In this document: positions 25,001-38,105 of the stretch, in pieces
Position numbering within the stretch: the first letter of the stretch is position 1
Layout of the letters: each line of letters opens with the position of its first letter
Origin: Parus major
Taxonomy: Eukaryota > Chordata > Aves > Passeriformes > Paridae
DNA length: 64,000 nt
NCBI RefSeq assembly: GCF_001522545.3
Contig: NC_031768.1
Coordinates: 112,680,323-112,744,322 of the forward strand
Direction of reading: 5' to 3'
Notes under the pieces: model-generated
Seen by the model: the letters and a program-made list of their open reading frames with translations, nothing else
Database searches by the model: none
Told to the model about the DNA's origin: nothing
Position numbers and translations under genes: made by a program

Positions 25001-27078
25001 AAATGGTGGAAAAATATCTCTGATCTTACTTATCAGGAGGCTCCAATCTTGGATTTAAACACCTGACATATCAAAAATGATGAGTGGTGTCCCTGATAAC
25101 GAGTGAAGTGGGATCTACATCCCACAAAACCACCTGCCAAGTGACAGTGCAGCAGCCAAAAGAGTTCCTGAGGATTCTTCCCTGAAATTGGTGAAGAAAA
25201 GTGAATTTCAACCTCACAAATCTGAGCAGGGTAAGGAGAACCAATACAGCTGATACCTCTAGAAGAGCTGCCACTGTGCTTTCAGGAAAAGGAAAACCAG
25301 CCAGAATTATGGGATGGGCTTGGACACACACTCACTCACATGTTCTATTATCTTTGCTGGAAAATGCTTTTTAAATGTGTGGAATGCTTAAAGCTTTAGA
25401 TGCTGCAAGAAAAAAAAATCCCAAAATACCCAAAAGCTCTGAATATATCAGAACAGCGGAATTCTCACGGGCTGTATCCCTGCTGAACACACAGGCTGAT
25501 TCCATCAGCCAGCCAGGTCACATCCCTGCTCCCACCAAGGCTAAATTCCAGCAGTGCTTCCTCAGCACGTCCTAATCCTGCCATGAATCAGCAAACATTT
25601 CACACTCCTGGACCTGGAAAAACTGCAAGAATCATCGGGGAGAGGCTCTGTCAAACACGGCACCAGAAAGAGTAAATCTGTTTATTCCCATTATATACAA
25701 CACTGGGAGGACTGCAGTTGGTGGAATTTTACAAGTGGCTTAGAGAGGAAAATATCACTGCTCAGTGAAGAGAATTTTTTATTATTTGTAACAATATGAC
25801 TCAAATTTAGCTACATTCAATATCTGCATTTGGAAGCTGAGCCTCACTTCAGCTCTGTGGCTTCCCAAGAAGAACATTTTAGGAACTGGAATTATTTCCC
25901 AGGAGGTTGTTTGCAGCATTCCTCCTTTACATGTTCTTCGCCTCATTTCTTTATTCCTGACACACATAGGGGAAAAACCCAAACAAAACCAGTAGATAAG
26001 CCATATGAACTTGCAAAACTTGTAGTGTGAGGTGTTGTTTTTTTTTAAGACTCAAGAGCTCAACTTACTAACCCACAGCAAAACTCCTTTTTCTCATGGA
26101 TTTTTCCCCAGAAAGAAGTTTTAAGAAACTAAGGAGTCATGGCACAAGCGTGAAGGTCACCATAAAGCCAGCAAGACAAGACACAGTGCTAAAAAAATAA
26201 ACACCACCTACCTACCCCAACCACACAACTTTTAGCATTTATTGGTGTGTAATTATTGCTACAGAGGAAATCAGCTTTGAAGTCAAAAATTATAATTTCT
26301 TAATCTTGAATCATTGAATACTGGGTGTTTGGAGTTATAAGGATAACCAAATTCTTTCTTATTTGGAGGAAAAGAAGATATATTTCTACCACATATATTC
26401 AATATTCCGTATGTTTTTTGTTCTTTTTCTATGGAAGTACAGAGCTCTTTGCAGGCAAAAGAAAAAAAAAGTGACAGGATGTAGTTTTAGCAACATCTCA
26501 GTATTTCCTCAAGGTACTGCTAAGAATTCTTGGTGGAGCCCCCAAACAAAACCCTTTTGCAGAAGACTTCCCTGCACCTTGGGTCACATTTCCAGATTTT
26601 GTTATGTGAGGGGGATTGTGCTTCCTAAAGGTCTAACACACAACCTGCAGGCTACAGGAAAAATCAAAAATAAACATTTTGATGTATTCCAGCTGTTTCT
26701 GACTCTCCATGACCCCTTTTAGGCAACAGCAGCAGCTGAACAGAGACCTCCAGACTGTTCATTTAAAGGGAAACACCGTGAAGGAATAAAAGGGAAGCTG
26801 TGTTTAAAGGAACTTTGGAATCTTCTGAGAAGCCTCCCTTGGCCACCATTTGGGAGAAAACCTTTTGCTCCCAACTCTGAGGAATAATTGATAAACTTGA
26901 TCCTTGGCTGTGGGGTGTCAGAGCAAAGGAGAGTTATGGCCTTGCAGGATTTTCTATCCCCTCCCAGCAGCAGGTGCATATTTCCAGCATCTTTTCAGAA
27001 CTCAAGCCCTAAAAATGGGTGCATTGACCCAAAAATTTGCTTTCCCCCCTCAATTTTCACTAAATATCCTTATTCAAG

Positions 27079-27106
27079 CATTTATATATATATATGTATA
27101 TATAAA
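27079..27106. repeat. (TA)n microsatellite
   Basis: A short TATATATA run interrupted by one G. Confidence 0.85.
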
Positions 27107-29387
27107 AGAGCTTATGTGATTCTTCTTATATAAAGTAAACAAGTTTAGCATCACCTGGTAATAGCTGTATAATTGAAAACTCTTTAGAAAGGTAGGTAGT
27201 GTATTATCTGCATTATTCACTTTTATGAACACAGAAAAAGTAATCCTGCTTACAAATTCCACTCCCAAGCACATTAACTGGAGGGCATTCATAGAGATGC
27301 TTTGCTCTACCTTAAGTGAACATAAATTATCAGGCAGAACAAAACCAGAAAGCCAACATGAGACAGAAAATACCTTTCAAGATGCTGCTATAAATACAAG
27401 AAAACCCCATGAGATAGGAAAAATGCAAATTTTTGGCCAGCCTATTTGGATAGACAATCAAAAAGCAAACACAGAAGTACCTGGCATCCTGAAGAGAAAT
27501 AAATCCAGAAAACCCAGGAGCTCACAAATTTCATGTCTCAAAAAATGTAACCAGCCCTTGGTATTTTTATTTTTATTTTTTTAAAATTACCTCTTTATGG
27601 CTTCTGAAGGTAAAAAAAAGCTCTGAGCTATATCTGGACACAAGCAGAGCTAAGAAAACCAGTGCTGAGATGTTTTTTTCATAAATCTGTAGGCTTCCTC
27701 CTACTCAATTAGTTTCTGTTTGCAACCAGTATGAAGTATGGTTTTATTTTTGTTGAAAATATGACAAACTACCCTTTAAACTGCAAAAGGCAGTGAAGAG
27801 TATATTGCTAGAGAAATGAGCAGCAGGCAGGATATCTGCCTAACAGAAAACACAGAGTAATATCAAAAATTTAAAAAGGGATAGCAGGAATAACTCTATG
27901 CCATCATCAACACAATTCTGGTGACTGAAAAAAATGTTTTACATCTATACAGTAAAATATAAATCTATGTTAAGGTTCTGTTCCTGCACTATACCTACAC
28001 TGGATTTGCCCTGCCTCAGTGTTTAGTGATGTTGATGTACATACAACTTACCCATCAAACCCAATTTTAAAATGTTTTCTCAATAAAACAGAAGTTAATT
28101 TATTTTTAAATATATGGAAATCTCCCAATATAAAACTTGTTGCACTGGCTTATTTTATTTTCCGTGGAAAACCCAGAAAACTGATTAGTAATAACTTCAT
28201 GAATAACAACCAAACACTACTAAAATAAAATAGCACCAATCCAGGAATAAAGTGGAGCCTATCATCTGAATGGGATGCCAGCCACTTACAGTTTTCCAGA
28301 ATCCAACTGGACAAGCATTTCTCCTTATCTAAAGCACCAAGATGTTCAGATATTGTTATTTATTCCTTTTAAAATGACGTGGAAGGGAATGACCCAGCTG
28401 AGCTTCACTGCTGGCCACACACACCATGAAACAGAACAATAAATGTTTGAGGCAATAGTGGAGAACTCTCAGAAATAATCCCTAGGATCTAAAAGTTGAT
28501 GGCTTTCCTTTCTCCCTCTTCATTTTTTGGGAGCATAAGCTGGTGAAAGGCCTTTATCTGTATAAAACTGAACAAGTCTCCTACTGTGGATGCAGGGTCT
28601 GACACTGAATAATCATTTAGGAGAGATCTGACTTAAACTTTCTCTGCTGGGTTTGGTTTTTGGCTCCTTTTTTTTTTTTTCTTTGGAGCTGTCAACACAT
28701 CCTGGTTTATGCAGGTCTGAAAGCAAACTTCCAAGGTTGGAAAGAGGAAGAAGAGAGTGTAATTGTTTAAAAAGAACACATCTACTTTTACCCTTTAAGT
28801 AATCTAAGACAAACAGCTACAGTAGCCAAGAAGCTCTTCCCAGTTTTCCTTACATCCATCTAATGAACTCCTGAGGGTCCAACATGAAATCTGGATCCCT
28901 GGGGTCAAGGATTTTTGCTCTAGAATGGAAAGGATGACAGGCTGTCCCTGCAAACCCATGTTCAGGCTTTTTACAGTGTGAACACAAGTTTATGTATTTA
29001 ATTATTGAACAGTAAATCAAATGAGTTGGTTTTTGGGTTTTTTTCAATTATTTATTTATTCTTTTTAATTTAACCAGTGGAGAGCAGTAAAATTAAGGTA
29101 ACCTGATCTGAGACACATGAAAAGGAAGAATAACTTTTCAGAAATATCACTACCTGAAATACATAAATTGCACATAGCCCAAAACCACTTTGGTTACTGT
29201 GCAGGAGGTGCAATCAATTTTCAAAGTCCCAGAGAAAAAAGGAACACCATCTCCTATGAACCACCTCTCTGTGCCCAACATTTAAGAACCAGCTGAATTG
29301 GAGAAGATTTAATCAGCTGAATCAACCAACTGAACTATACAAAGAATGACACTCTCCATATTTTTATTTCTTATGTGGGTTATTTTT

Positions 29388-29445
29388 TCTTTTTAATTAA
29401 ACTCTTTTTAATTAAACTTTTTAATTAAACTTTTAAATTAATTAC
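29388..29445. repeat. AT-rich short tandem repeat (TTTTTAATTAAACT)
   Basis: About four imperfect copies of a 13-15 bp unit containing TTAATTAA stand in tandem, flanked by T-rich sequence. Confidence 0.85.
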
Positions 29446-31163
29446 CATTTTCAGGCAAACTGGTAATCCCTAACTGTTTGATTCTGCTGTTTTCTCTAAC
29501 TTTTGATTCTTTTCGGTTCTTTTGATTGTAATAGAGAAGGTGCTTATTATTAGGTAAAGAGGCAGAGTTATGTTGGATACAAAGGATTTGTTTTTTTCCA
29601 ATTGATGGCTCCAGAACAAATGGAGGGCTAACAGAGAAGGAAAAATACAAGGAAGAAAATGCAAGGAAGGGATGATGGGTGATGTTCATGCACCAAATAT
29701 TTGCCTTCTTACCCAGAAGCTTAAGGGATTTAAAAATCCCCAAGCAACCACCCCCAAAGCCACATCCAGAGAATTCCTGGGTGTACTGACTGCTCGTAGG
29801 TCCCTGCACAGCCATGTCCAGCAGTGGTCTGCAAACCAGGATGCCTTTCCTGAGGAACTGATACCAACCCCAAGGCTGGGAGAAGAACATGGCAACACCT
29901 TTATCAGGGGGCTGGGAAAATGGAGCAGGGAAAACAGCCAAGGAATGGCTCAGGCAGGGCCTGGGCTCTCAAACAGCCCTGAGAACAAAGACATTTTTCC
30001 TGAGGGATGCAGTTTGAGAACCAAGATGCTTAAAAGATTTTCCAAGGGATAAAAGGGATAAGGGCATCACCAAACTACAGTTTGGTTAAGGAGGTTGGAA
30101 CAGGCAACCTCCAGGAATCTCCTCCACCCAAAGAACTCTGAGCTGAACATGTATGAGGTGTGGAAAGGCATGAAATGAAAGAGTATTGTATTCCCAGGAC
30201 AAGACAGAAGGAAAGACGTGGAAAAGGAACCCAAAGAGAGGTGGAGCAGCCTTGGCAGGGTACGGCTGGCACGGACTCGTGACTCAGAGATGGTGTCGCT
30301 GCTACTTTGGAGGCCTGAAGTTTCCACTGTGCATATTTTGAAAGTCTTGTGACCCTCCTGCCCTCTTAAATCCCAGGAAAAAAAGAAAAGCAGCCGCTGG
30401 GAAGGATGACTGGGTTGAATGTGCTAGGAAAGAGCCGAGACGCTGAGGCAGCAGAGAAAAACGATGCCCACAGAAGCAGCTCATGGATAACTCCACAGGC
30501 TGCAGGATCCACTGCCTGGCTCACTGGTGGAGCTGAATGGCCAAGCAAAGAGCAGCTCTGAAGAATAAAGTTTTTCATCTGCAAGCAGAACCACTTACAA
30601 GGATCCAAATTCCAGGCCCCGGATGCTTCTGAGCACAGTAATCGGAAAGAAAAATACCAGCTAAAAGCAGGCTCAGAGAAACTTGCTTGCATCAGTTCAG
30701 CAAAAAATGGGGTTTCTTTATGAAGGGCTTTCTTTGTAGGAATAGAGTAATTCTAAGCTTAGCAGCCCCTTTATAAGGAACTAGATGTTTTCACTGAAAA
30801 TAGAAGCTGACAGTCCTCCTCTGTTCCTAGAGAAATATTATTTTAACCTAAAGAATTCCATAAAAACTGTAGCAGATAGCTAAGCATTTTTAAAAGGCTG
30901 CCTTCTAAAATTCTTTTTAAATGGACTAATACTACAGTGTAGGGCATTTTCATTTTTCTTCTAACAGAACAACCAGTGAGACAAGGCCAAAATCAGATAT
31001 CCCACTTTCCCCCCCACTTTAAGTTCTGACATGTGTGTTTCTTGGAGACAGAAAAGTACACGAACAACTGAATACAAAATCTACATAAAAAGAGAAGGTC
31101 AACGATAATATTGTTTGGAATGTCACTCATAGACCCACAGTCTTTGTTCCAGGAAAAGTATAT

Positions 31164-31194
31164 TATATTAAATGTTAAACGGACATTTAATATA
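31164..31194. repeat. Perfect 12-bp inverted repeat, 7-nt loop
   Basis: The arms TATATTAAATGT and ACATTTAATATA flank TAAACGG. The stem is AT-only apart from one G-C pair and too short for a microRNA precursor. Confidence 0.85.
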
Positions 31195-31892
31195 GAGAAT
31201 TCTAAAGAGCTTCTTGTTTGGGGCAGAAAAGAGAAACGTGCACTAAGAGGTTGAACTGTGACAAGCGCAGAATAGTATCAATAATCCCATTATAACACCT
31301 GATTTGTCAAACTTGTCTCTACAAGTTATTCTAAAATTCACAATAGTGCTCCTAACCATTTATGAAATGGAGCAGATCAGTCTTTGTGGCCTTCATGGCC
31401 ACTGATTCTCCATGCTTTGTCAGGAAGAACGGCCTGAATAGCCACGGAGTCCTACACTTCATTTTCCTGCCCCGCTTATGGATATCCCGGTGCTGTGAAT
31501 GGAGAACATAATCCAAAGGTAGCACCAGGCAGGTGTTTTCTTTCTGGAAGCAGCAAGTTCTGCTGATTTATTGTGTGCCACCATGGCTGAAAGGACCGAA
31601 CCAGGACATCAATATGTATGATCTCCACGCCAGGCAGTGACCGCAAAGTGCTACGGATCCTCTCCCAAAAAATGGCAAGTTAGTTGTGCTGAGATTTGAA
31701 ACAAATGAACAGAACTGTTTCAGGTATATCTGAAATCACAGGCATTCCACACTAAACATGAGATTTTTCAGGAACAAAGACTGAAAGTGATTGCTCATGA
31801 CCCAGGTTGAAACACAGGTCTTACTCTGAGTTTTTTTACCTAATGAATTCAAAGCTCATTTAGAAAACACCAGTGATTATCCAAAAGAAATT

Positions 31893-32106
31893 AAGTCACA
31901 GATTCCCAGAATGGCTTGGGCTGGAAGGGACCTTGAAAATCACCCAGTGCCACCCTGCCACAGGCAGGGAACACCTCCCACTATCCCAGGTTGCTCCAAG
32001 CCCTGTCCAGCCTGGCCTTAGACACTTCCAGGGATCCAGGGGCAGTCACAGCTTCTCTGGGCACCCTGTGCCAGGGCCTGCCCACCCTCACAGGGAACAA
32101 TTCATG
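31893..32106 (-). mobile_element. CR1 LINE 3' fragment
   Basis: AGAATGGCTTGGGCTGGAAG, CCCACTATCCCAGGTTGCTC and CCACCCTCACAGGGAACAAT form a nearly full antisense CR1 3' region. Confidence 0.9.
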
Positions 32107-35100
32107 GGTATAAACCAAAGATAGCATCTCCAAGCAAGTATCAGCTCCTTCTGAAGGCTCCACACACCCTCCCTGGTTCCCAGGGTCCATGAAAGAGCAG
32201 GAGGAAGTCCATGGGCAGCAGCACAGTTTGTTCACAAGCAAACCTGCCTGACACAGTCATCTATGGCAGACAGGATCAACCACAGCAAGATTCTGACGGA
32301 AGGAAAAAGAGGAGCCTCACAGCCCTTAAGGATCCATGGGGGAATATGACTCCGTGCAGGAATAGGCCTGAATGGCTCTGGCATTTTTGCTATTGGATCC
32401 AGAGGTTTCCCCCTCCCCCAAGTAGATGTGCCAACCAAGCTTCAGGGATCAACATCCAAAGTGAAGCCACACACGAAGCTTCCGTGGGTCTGCTGCCTTC
32501 TCCTATAGAAATTCCTGCAACAGGAAAGGTGGAATGTTCAAGGCAGACCTTGGATCATAGGATTCCAGCAGCTGTTCTCTCTGTACAGGTAAGAAATGCT
32601 AAGAGAAAGAGGTGGCACATTCACACAGCCACCACTGGGAGAAAAGGGAACTTGGATAAAGACCAGCACAAAGTCTCCTCCAGGCTCTGGGCTGGGAGAA
32701 GAACATTCCCCAGGGCTGGTGGACAAAACCAGGATTTTCATATTCAATTAAAGCAGCACACTGAATGCCTGCTAAAATGGTCTTCAACACTATCACCAAA
32801 ACAGCAAGAAGGTACCTCAAAGCTCTGCCACAACTTTGGGTAGCATAGGTGAAGCACCTCAAGCCTCCAGGATCACTTCACACAGGCTGGGTTTGTTTGT
32901 TTGTTTTTGGAATATTTTGTCTGTCTTTTAAAACAGACACAATGATAAAACCAACACCTGTAGACACTCGGTGAGTTCATTCATGGAAAAAGATTTCAGT
33001 CTGAGCTTTTCCTAATGTTTCCTACAGAAAGTTTGAAAATACAATTAATGCACGGATGGGTTTTAAAGCAATTTGTTGTCTTTCAAATGAATTGCTATCA
33101 AATATATCCAGATATATATCAAATATATCCAGCAGCCATTCAGCTCAGGGTAGCCAGGATGGAAATTTCAGCCTAATGCACTCATGTGCTACAAGTGAAA
33201 GTTTCTCTGCAGAGAAACCAAGGAATGACAGCTAAATTCTTTCCTAAGATAAGCCTGAGAGAAAAGATACACCAACTTAGTTTCTGCACATGGGCTAATT
33301 ACAAACTAAACTCTCCTCACAGGATCTGGCATATGGAAGTCAAAGACTCTAATTCCCTAAAAAATGAAGTGTCCTCAGTCTTATAAATGTATCTTCCATA
33401 CATACACACAAAATAATTTCCCAGTTTTTTTTCTTAAATTACTGCATGATTACAAAAGTCATTGATTTCACCATCAAACAAAACCAAGACAGAAGTCTTA
33501 ACTAATACAGGAATACTCTAGAGGGAGGTTTAGCACCGCAGTAACTCTAAAATCATCCTCACAGGAAGAAACAAGTAACTTAAGTTCATCTGTTAACAAA
33601 ACAGCTCCTGAGCAGTCAACCCACGGCTGCTCCTTGTTTGTCCCCAAGTCGGGGACCCACCCTTAAAGTCCACAATCTCTTCCTGCTCTCCCACAGCAAC
33701 CTCCTGTATACTTTGGGATTAAAAACTCCAACCCATTCTGCCCAGACTGCAGGGAATAATGATCTAATGGAAAGCTGCTCGCTGGGTTTGCAGGGCAGGT
33801 ATCTCAAGTTATTTTTTCCTGCCGCTTCAGGGGCTCTGTAGCTCAGAGGCAGAGGAAAGACTTTGCTTCACCCTGGAATTATTTTTTTTTTTGTATTCCA
33901 AGCCTGTTGTAGGGCTGTGTTTGCCATGCTGCAGCTGTTTTGTCTGGTGGGATTTAAGAATCAATGCAGGTGACTGGTGTTCCATGCTGACAGGGTTCTA
34001 TTTACAGAACCATTTACACCACCATTCCCAAATCTCCCAGCTGTTCCTGCACAGTGTTTGCCATCCTCCTGCTCCTACAGTCACCACTGAAATGCTGCAA
34101 TAAATCAGTGTATTTTCAAAAGAGTTTATTTCCATTCTATCAGACACTTGTGTTATTTTGGCTAAAATTCCCTCCATTTCTCTCATTCCTTATGAGGGAA
34201 ATACCGTCACCTTTCCAGTCCTCACAGGATAAAGATAAATCAGTTAATTTTCACAAAGTGTTGGAATACATGATAAAGAACAGCAAAGAAAAAAAAAAAA
34301 AGAGCCATGGCAGAAGTTACTAAGACATGGTGGGAATGTCTGATTTTAACCTTTACAATTTTAATCCTCTGATAAACTGTTCAAAAGGCCACTGAGCAGC
34401 TTGGCACCCTTTTCAGGATACAGTAAAAGAAATGGTCAGCTTCTACTTTGATTTTAAAGGGAAACCACTACATTCTGGTAAACATATAAATAAGTTACAT
34501 ATAATATATATAAAGATATAAAATAAATCATGCTATTTTTATTTATTAACTGCTTTATATACATGCACACATTATACAGACAAAAACTGCCACAGGAATA
34601 TTGTAGTTTTTTAGGAAATATTAATGCATATATTCTGATGTGTGTTTTCTAGGTCTGGTGAAACACAGGGTGAGAGAAATGGGTAAGGGTGACCATGGTA
34701 TCTGCTTACATCCACCTCCCCTGCTCCTCTCACTCCATCTCCAGCTGCTTTTCCCTCTCACATCCATTTCACCTCTATTAAGGCTCCTCTCCTGACCACC
34801 ACCATGGATATGAGGAGCTGCCAGCAGAACTGTGTGGCTATAAACTACATTAACTTTTCTCCACATTTGAAAATGTTTTAAATGCATGAAGTTTTCTCAG
34901 TGCCACAGACACAGCAATCAACACCGAGTGCCCTGTCCCCTCCTGATGACAGATAAGCTGGTTTTACTGAGCACCCACAGCTCTTCAATGTTAATTTGAC
35001 CTCTGAAAAATACAGAGAGGAGAAAAAATATCGTAATAATTACTGCTTCTTCTAAAAACAACCTGAGCAGATACTTCCACTTGTGCCTCACTTAAAATGT

Positions 35101-37942
35101 AGCTCAGGGAATGGGTTCTTCCACCTTTTTTGTATAACATCAGTGCCTTTAGCTGAGGTACTACAATTAGAATCTCATTAGCATGCAGGGAAACTCAACC
35201 TCCTTGAGGTTACTTGCAAATTCCAAGGGGCCAGGCCATGCTGATTGCCTGGAGTCACGTTTTACTCTGAAACAATGATAATGAAACATCAAGCAAAACC
35301 AAAACATGACAAGGAAGGTCATCTGTGTGTTCCCAGACTGTAAGAGGCTGGTCTCTTGAGCTAAAAGTGTGAAATAATAGTAACTGCAGCAGAGATGTAT
35401 TTATGATCTCATGAAAAACCCCAAAAAACCAACATTTTACCTATTTAACATGCTGGGTAAAATGGATTTTTTGTAGGTAGCAGCAAAAGCACACATTCAG
35501 AAAACTGTTCTTTTACTATAAGAGTGTTCTCAGCCATTGATTTCAGGCAGCTTATTAATCATGGAGAACAGCTAATAATAACAATATAAAATTGCAATTT
35601 AAATGCTATTAGCAGGCATACTGTTAATGGGAAATGAGAACCTTTCTAAACTCTCATTTCTGAATATTAAGGTAAGCCTCTAAGCACATATTAAATAAAG
35701 CAAGACTAAAAATACAAGTGGAAGAGCTGAGTGCAGAATCCCAACTGATCTAGAAAACTGCAGAATTGCTGATACACTGGATCCTTCTCCCGTTTATACC
35801 ATGACACAGCCTAGAAAAGCCAGGAAAGAACCCAATGGAGAGGGACAAAAAGCAAAAAATAGCTCCAAAAACCTTCAAAGGCAACAGGTAGAGCCGGGTG
35901 AAAACACTACACAAAAAAACCTGGACAAAGTAAGAGCAGGGAAATTTAAATCCAGGCCCTGTAATTCATCACATACATTTGCACCACTTACCATGTAATT
36001 AGGGGCAAGTTATAAACACTGGGCTGGGGTGTTTCACTTGCCTTTGGACAGGTTCTCCTGCTCCCAACAAAAGCACTCTGTGTTTAGAAACTTGGCACCC
36101 AAGTGCAGGGCACCAACCTACAGTTTTTTTTAAACCAACAAAGCGTTCAGTTCTGGGAAACTTATTTTCACTGGCCACCCTTCCACTGCTTCTAACTTGC
36201 CAAAAAAAAGTCAGATGTCAGAATATTCCAAATTCCCTAAGGTGACAAGAGGCATTTGCAGAGAATCTGTGAAAAGGTTTAGAAATCTGGCTTCGTAAAC
36301 TACTGAGCATTTCCAGCTCCTTTTATAACTGGTTGTAAAGGAATATCCCACTGCTGATGAATGCGACTTCCCATTTATTTGGAGCACAACTTCTCTCCCC
36401 AAAAGGCTTTATGTGAAATTTTATTACCACCTCCAAAACAGAAATCCTTTTAGAGGCCCTCGAAGAAGCATCCAACGTTGTTTTGGAGCCGTGCACTTAT
36501 CAGCAATCCAAGGAAGCGATCCCACAAGACTTCATTCATATCAACAGCCATTCAGTGAATCTCAAATGCTGCAGCTGCATTGCTGCAAAGCTGGGGGGGT
36601 TGAAATCCAAGGAGCTGAAAGCCTCAGTTGTTAAGTCTGAGCTTTCCGAAGCGCACAGTGTAATTATTTTTCCAACTTATCAAGACTATTCCCTAAATGC
36701 AGCGACTGTTGTGTCTCTGCATATAAAAGACATTCCCAGTGTCTAATGGAAAAATGTATTAAGAACTGGTAAATTTTCTACATCAGTTTAAAGAAATTGC
36801 TCAAGAATACACATTTTTAACCACAGCTTCAGGAGGCACCGCCATTGAAAAATTCAGGTATTTAATCAAATTTAGCTCGGCTGGCAATGGAATTGATACT
36901 TGCCAAGGCAAATTCATACCCAGAGAAAGAATGGGAGCACCAAAACATTACAGCACTATTGTGAGTGAGTGGGCTTAATTCAGCACAAATTCCACATGAT
37001 TTAGGAAGGGTTTTCAGAGGAGTTTTAAGCTGAGAAGACATGCAGAAAATCCAGCACTAAAACCCCACCCATCACAGGCACAGGAATCATCTTTTCCCAA
37101 GTGACAGTGAAGTCTGGCCCCAGAACAAGTTTGCTCTGTGTGTTTTGGGGGTGAGGCAGCACTGAGGACTGAAAGGATGTTTAACATGACATCCTACAAA
37201 CTGCACTTGGAAGCAGCCTAGTGACAGCTTGTGTTCTCACATTCCACGTCAGGCACATCTCCACTTGGATTTATGGCATACTGAGCTCCACCAGCTCACT
37301 CCCTTGGATTTTATTCTACCTTTAATCTATTTTAAAATAAATTAATGTATTTTTAATCTGTTGTACTTAAGCTCCAAAAGCCTTTACTGTAAATTAAACA
37401 GGCAGCTGCCCCTTATTAGATGCTTTCTAATTTTGGACCAGGGGAGAAAAAGAAATCCTCCCTCTTTTCTCACAAAACAAATCAAAATTCATTCCACTCC
37501 CTATCACAAGCATAAGGCCAAATCCGCTTTTATTTCAGATGAATGGGAAGCTGCTCTTATTGAAGAATGTGAATTTAAATTTATTTTGGACTGAGTAAGC
37601 CAGAACATTTCCTCTCCCTCTAATTGACCCGATTTTACCTTTCACTCAAGTTTCACACTGACTTCTGAGAAAACCACACGGAGTTTGACTTTATAACAAT
37701 TGGGAAAAAAATGTTAAAAATGTTTTCTGTACTCCAGAACTTCCTCAAGTCAAAATACAGGAAAATACAGAATGGGCCTAAGTCCTGTATAGACCAAACT
37801 GATTCAGAACTTCAACACATTTTCACAATAAGTAACTTATGGAAAAGATAAATTAAAATAATGTACACCATGGTAATTTGCTGATTAACAAATTATCCCA
37901 ACAGAACAATGCCACAGGCATCAAAATTATTCCAGAACCTAC

Positions 37943-37988
37943 CTGTGCATATTCTTTCTCAATTGCAGCTCTTTTCTGACTGAATGCT
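37943..37988 (-). CDS. FCHSD2: FCHSD2 exon, F-BAR helix (46 nt)
   Basis: This very short exon completes the Arg split by the upstream junction and then reads AFSQKRAAIEKEYAQ, ending in phase 0. The acceptor is CTTCTTTCAG and the donor is CAG|GTAGGT, both good. The segment continues the first long F-BAR helix; the (Q/K)(K/R)AAIE(K/R)EYAQ pattern is characteristic of FCHSD and other F-BAR proteins. It sits alone between introns of about 24.0 kb (upstream) and 34.8 kb (downstream), so its inclusion depends on recognition of a tiny exon in a large AT-rich background. Compared with mammalian FCHSD2 as I recall it, there are three substitutions, all but one of them Lys/Arg swaps. Confidence 0.9.
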
Positions 37989-38019
37989 CTGAAAGAAGAG
38001 TGAAGAAATTCTATTAGAA

Positions 38020-38105
38020 CATTAAGCAAAACACTCCAAATTCAATAATTTAGTCAAAATCCATTAACACAGAGAGCAAAACTCTACAAATTCAATAATT
38101 TACTT
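38020..38105. repeat. Short direct repeat
   Basis: The motif GCAAAACACTCCAAATTCAA occurs twice with minor changes, together with the following TAATTTA, about 58 bases apart. It lies just upstream of the short exon at 37943-37988 in transcription order. Confidence 0.75.

Larger units (their letters stand above)
3114..37942 (-). other. Long intron (about 34.8 kb)
   Basis: The donor GTAGGT at 37942 and the acceptor TTTAACAG at 3114 frame this intron. It contains scattered CR1 3' fragments, tandem duplications, two perfect AT hairpins and long stretches where I see nothing. The empty stretches include 6.8-8.8, 9.2-11.0, 14.1-19.7, 22.1-29.3 and 33.0-37.9 kb. No nested gene could be supported, although several coding-like segments are listed under findings. 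Confidence 0.8.

Noticed and set aside
30084..30120. Possible CR1 end (AGGAGGTTGGAACAGGCAAC)
   Set aside because: Only one block resembles CR1 and no second landmark follows, so it is too short to call.
33831..33860. tRNA-like start (GGGCTCTGTAGCTCAGAGGC)
   Set aside because: It resembles a tRNA A-box region, but no B box (GGTTCGANTCC) or closing acceptor stem follows; the next bases run into a T homopolymer.
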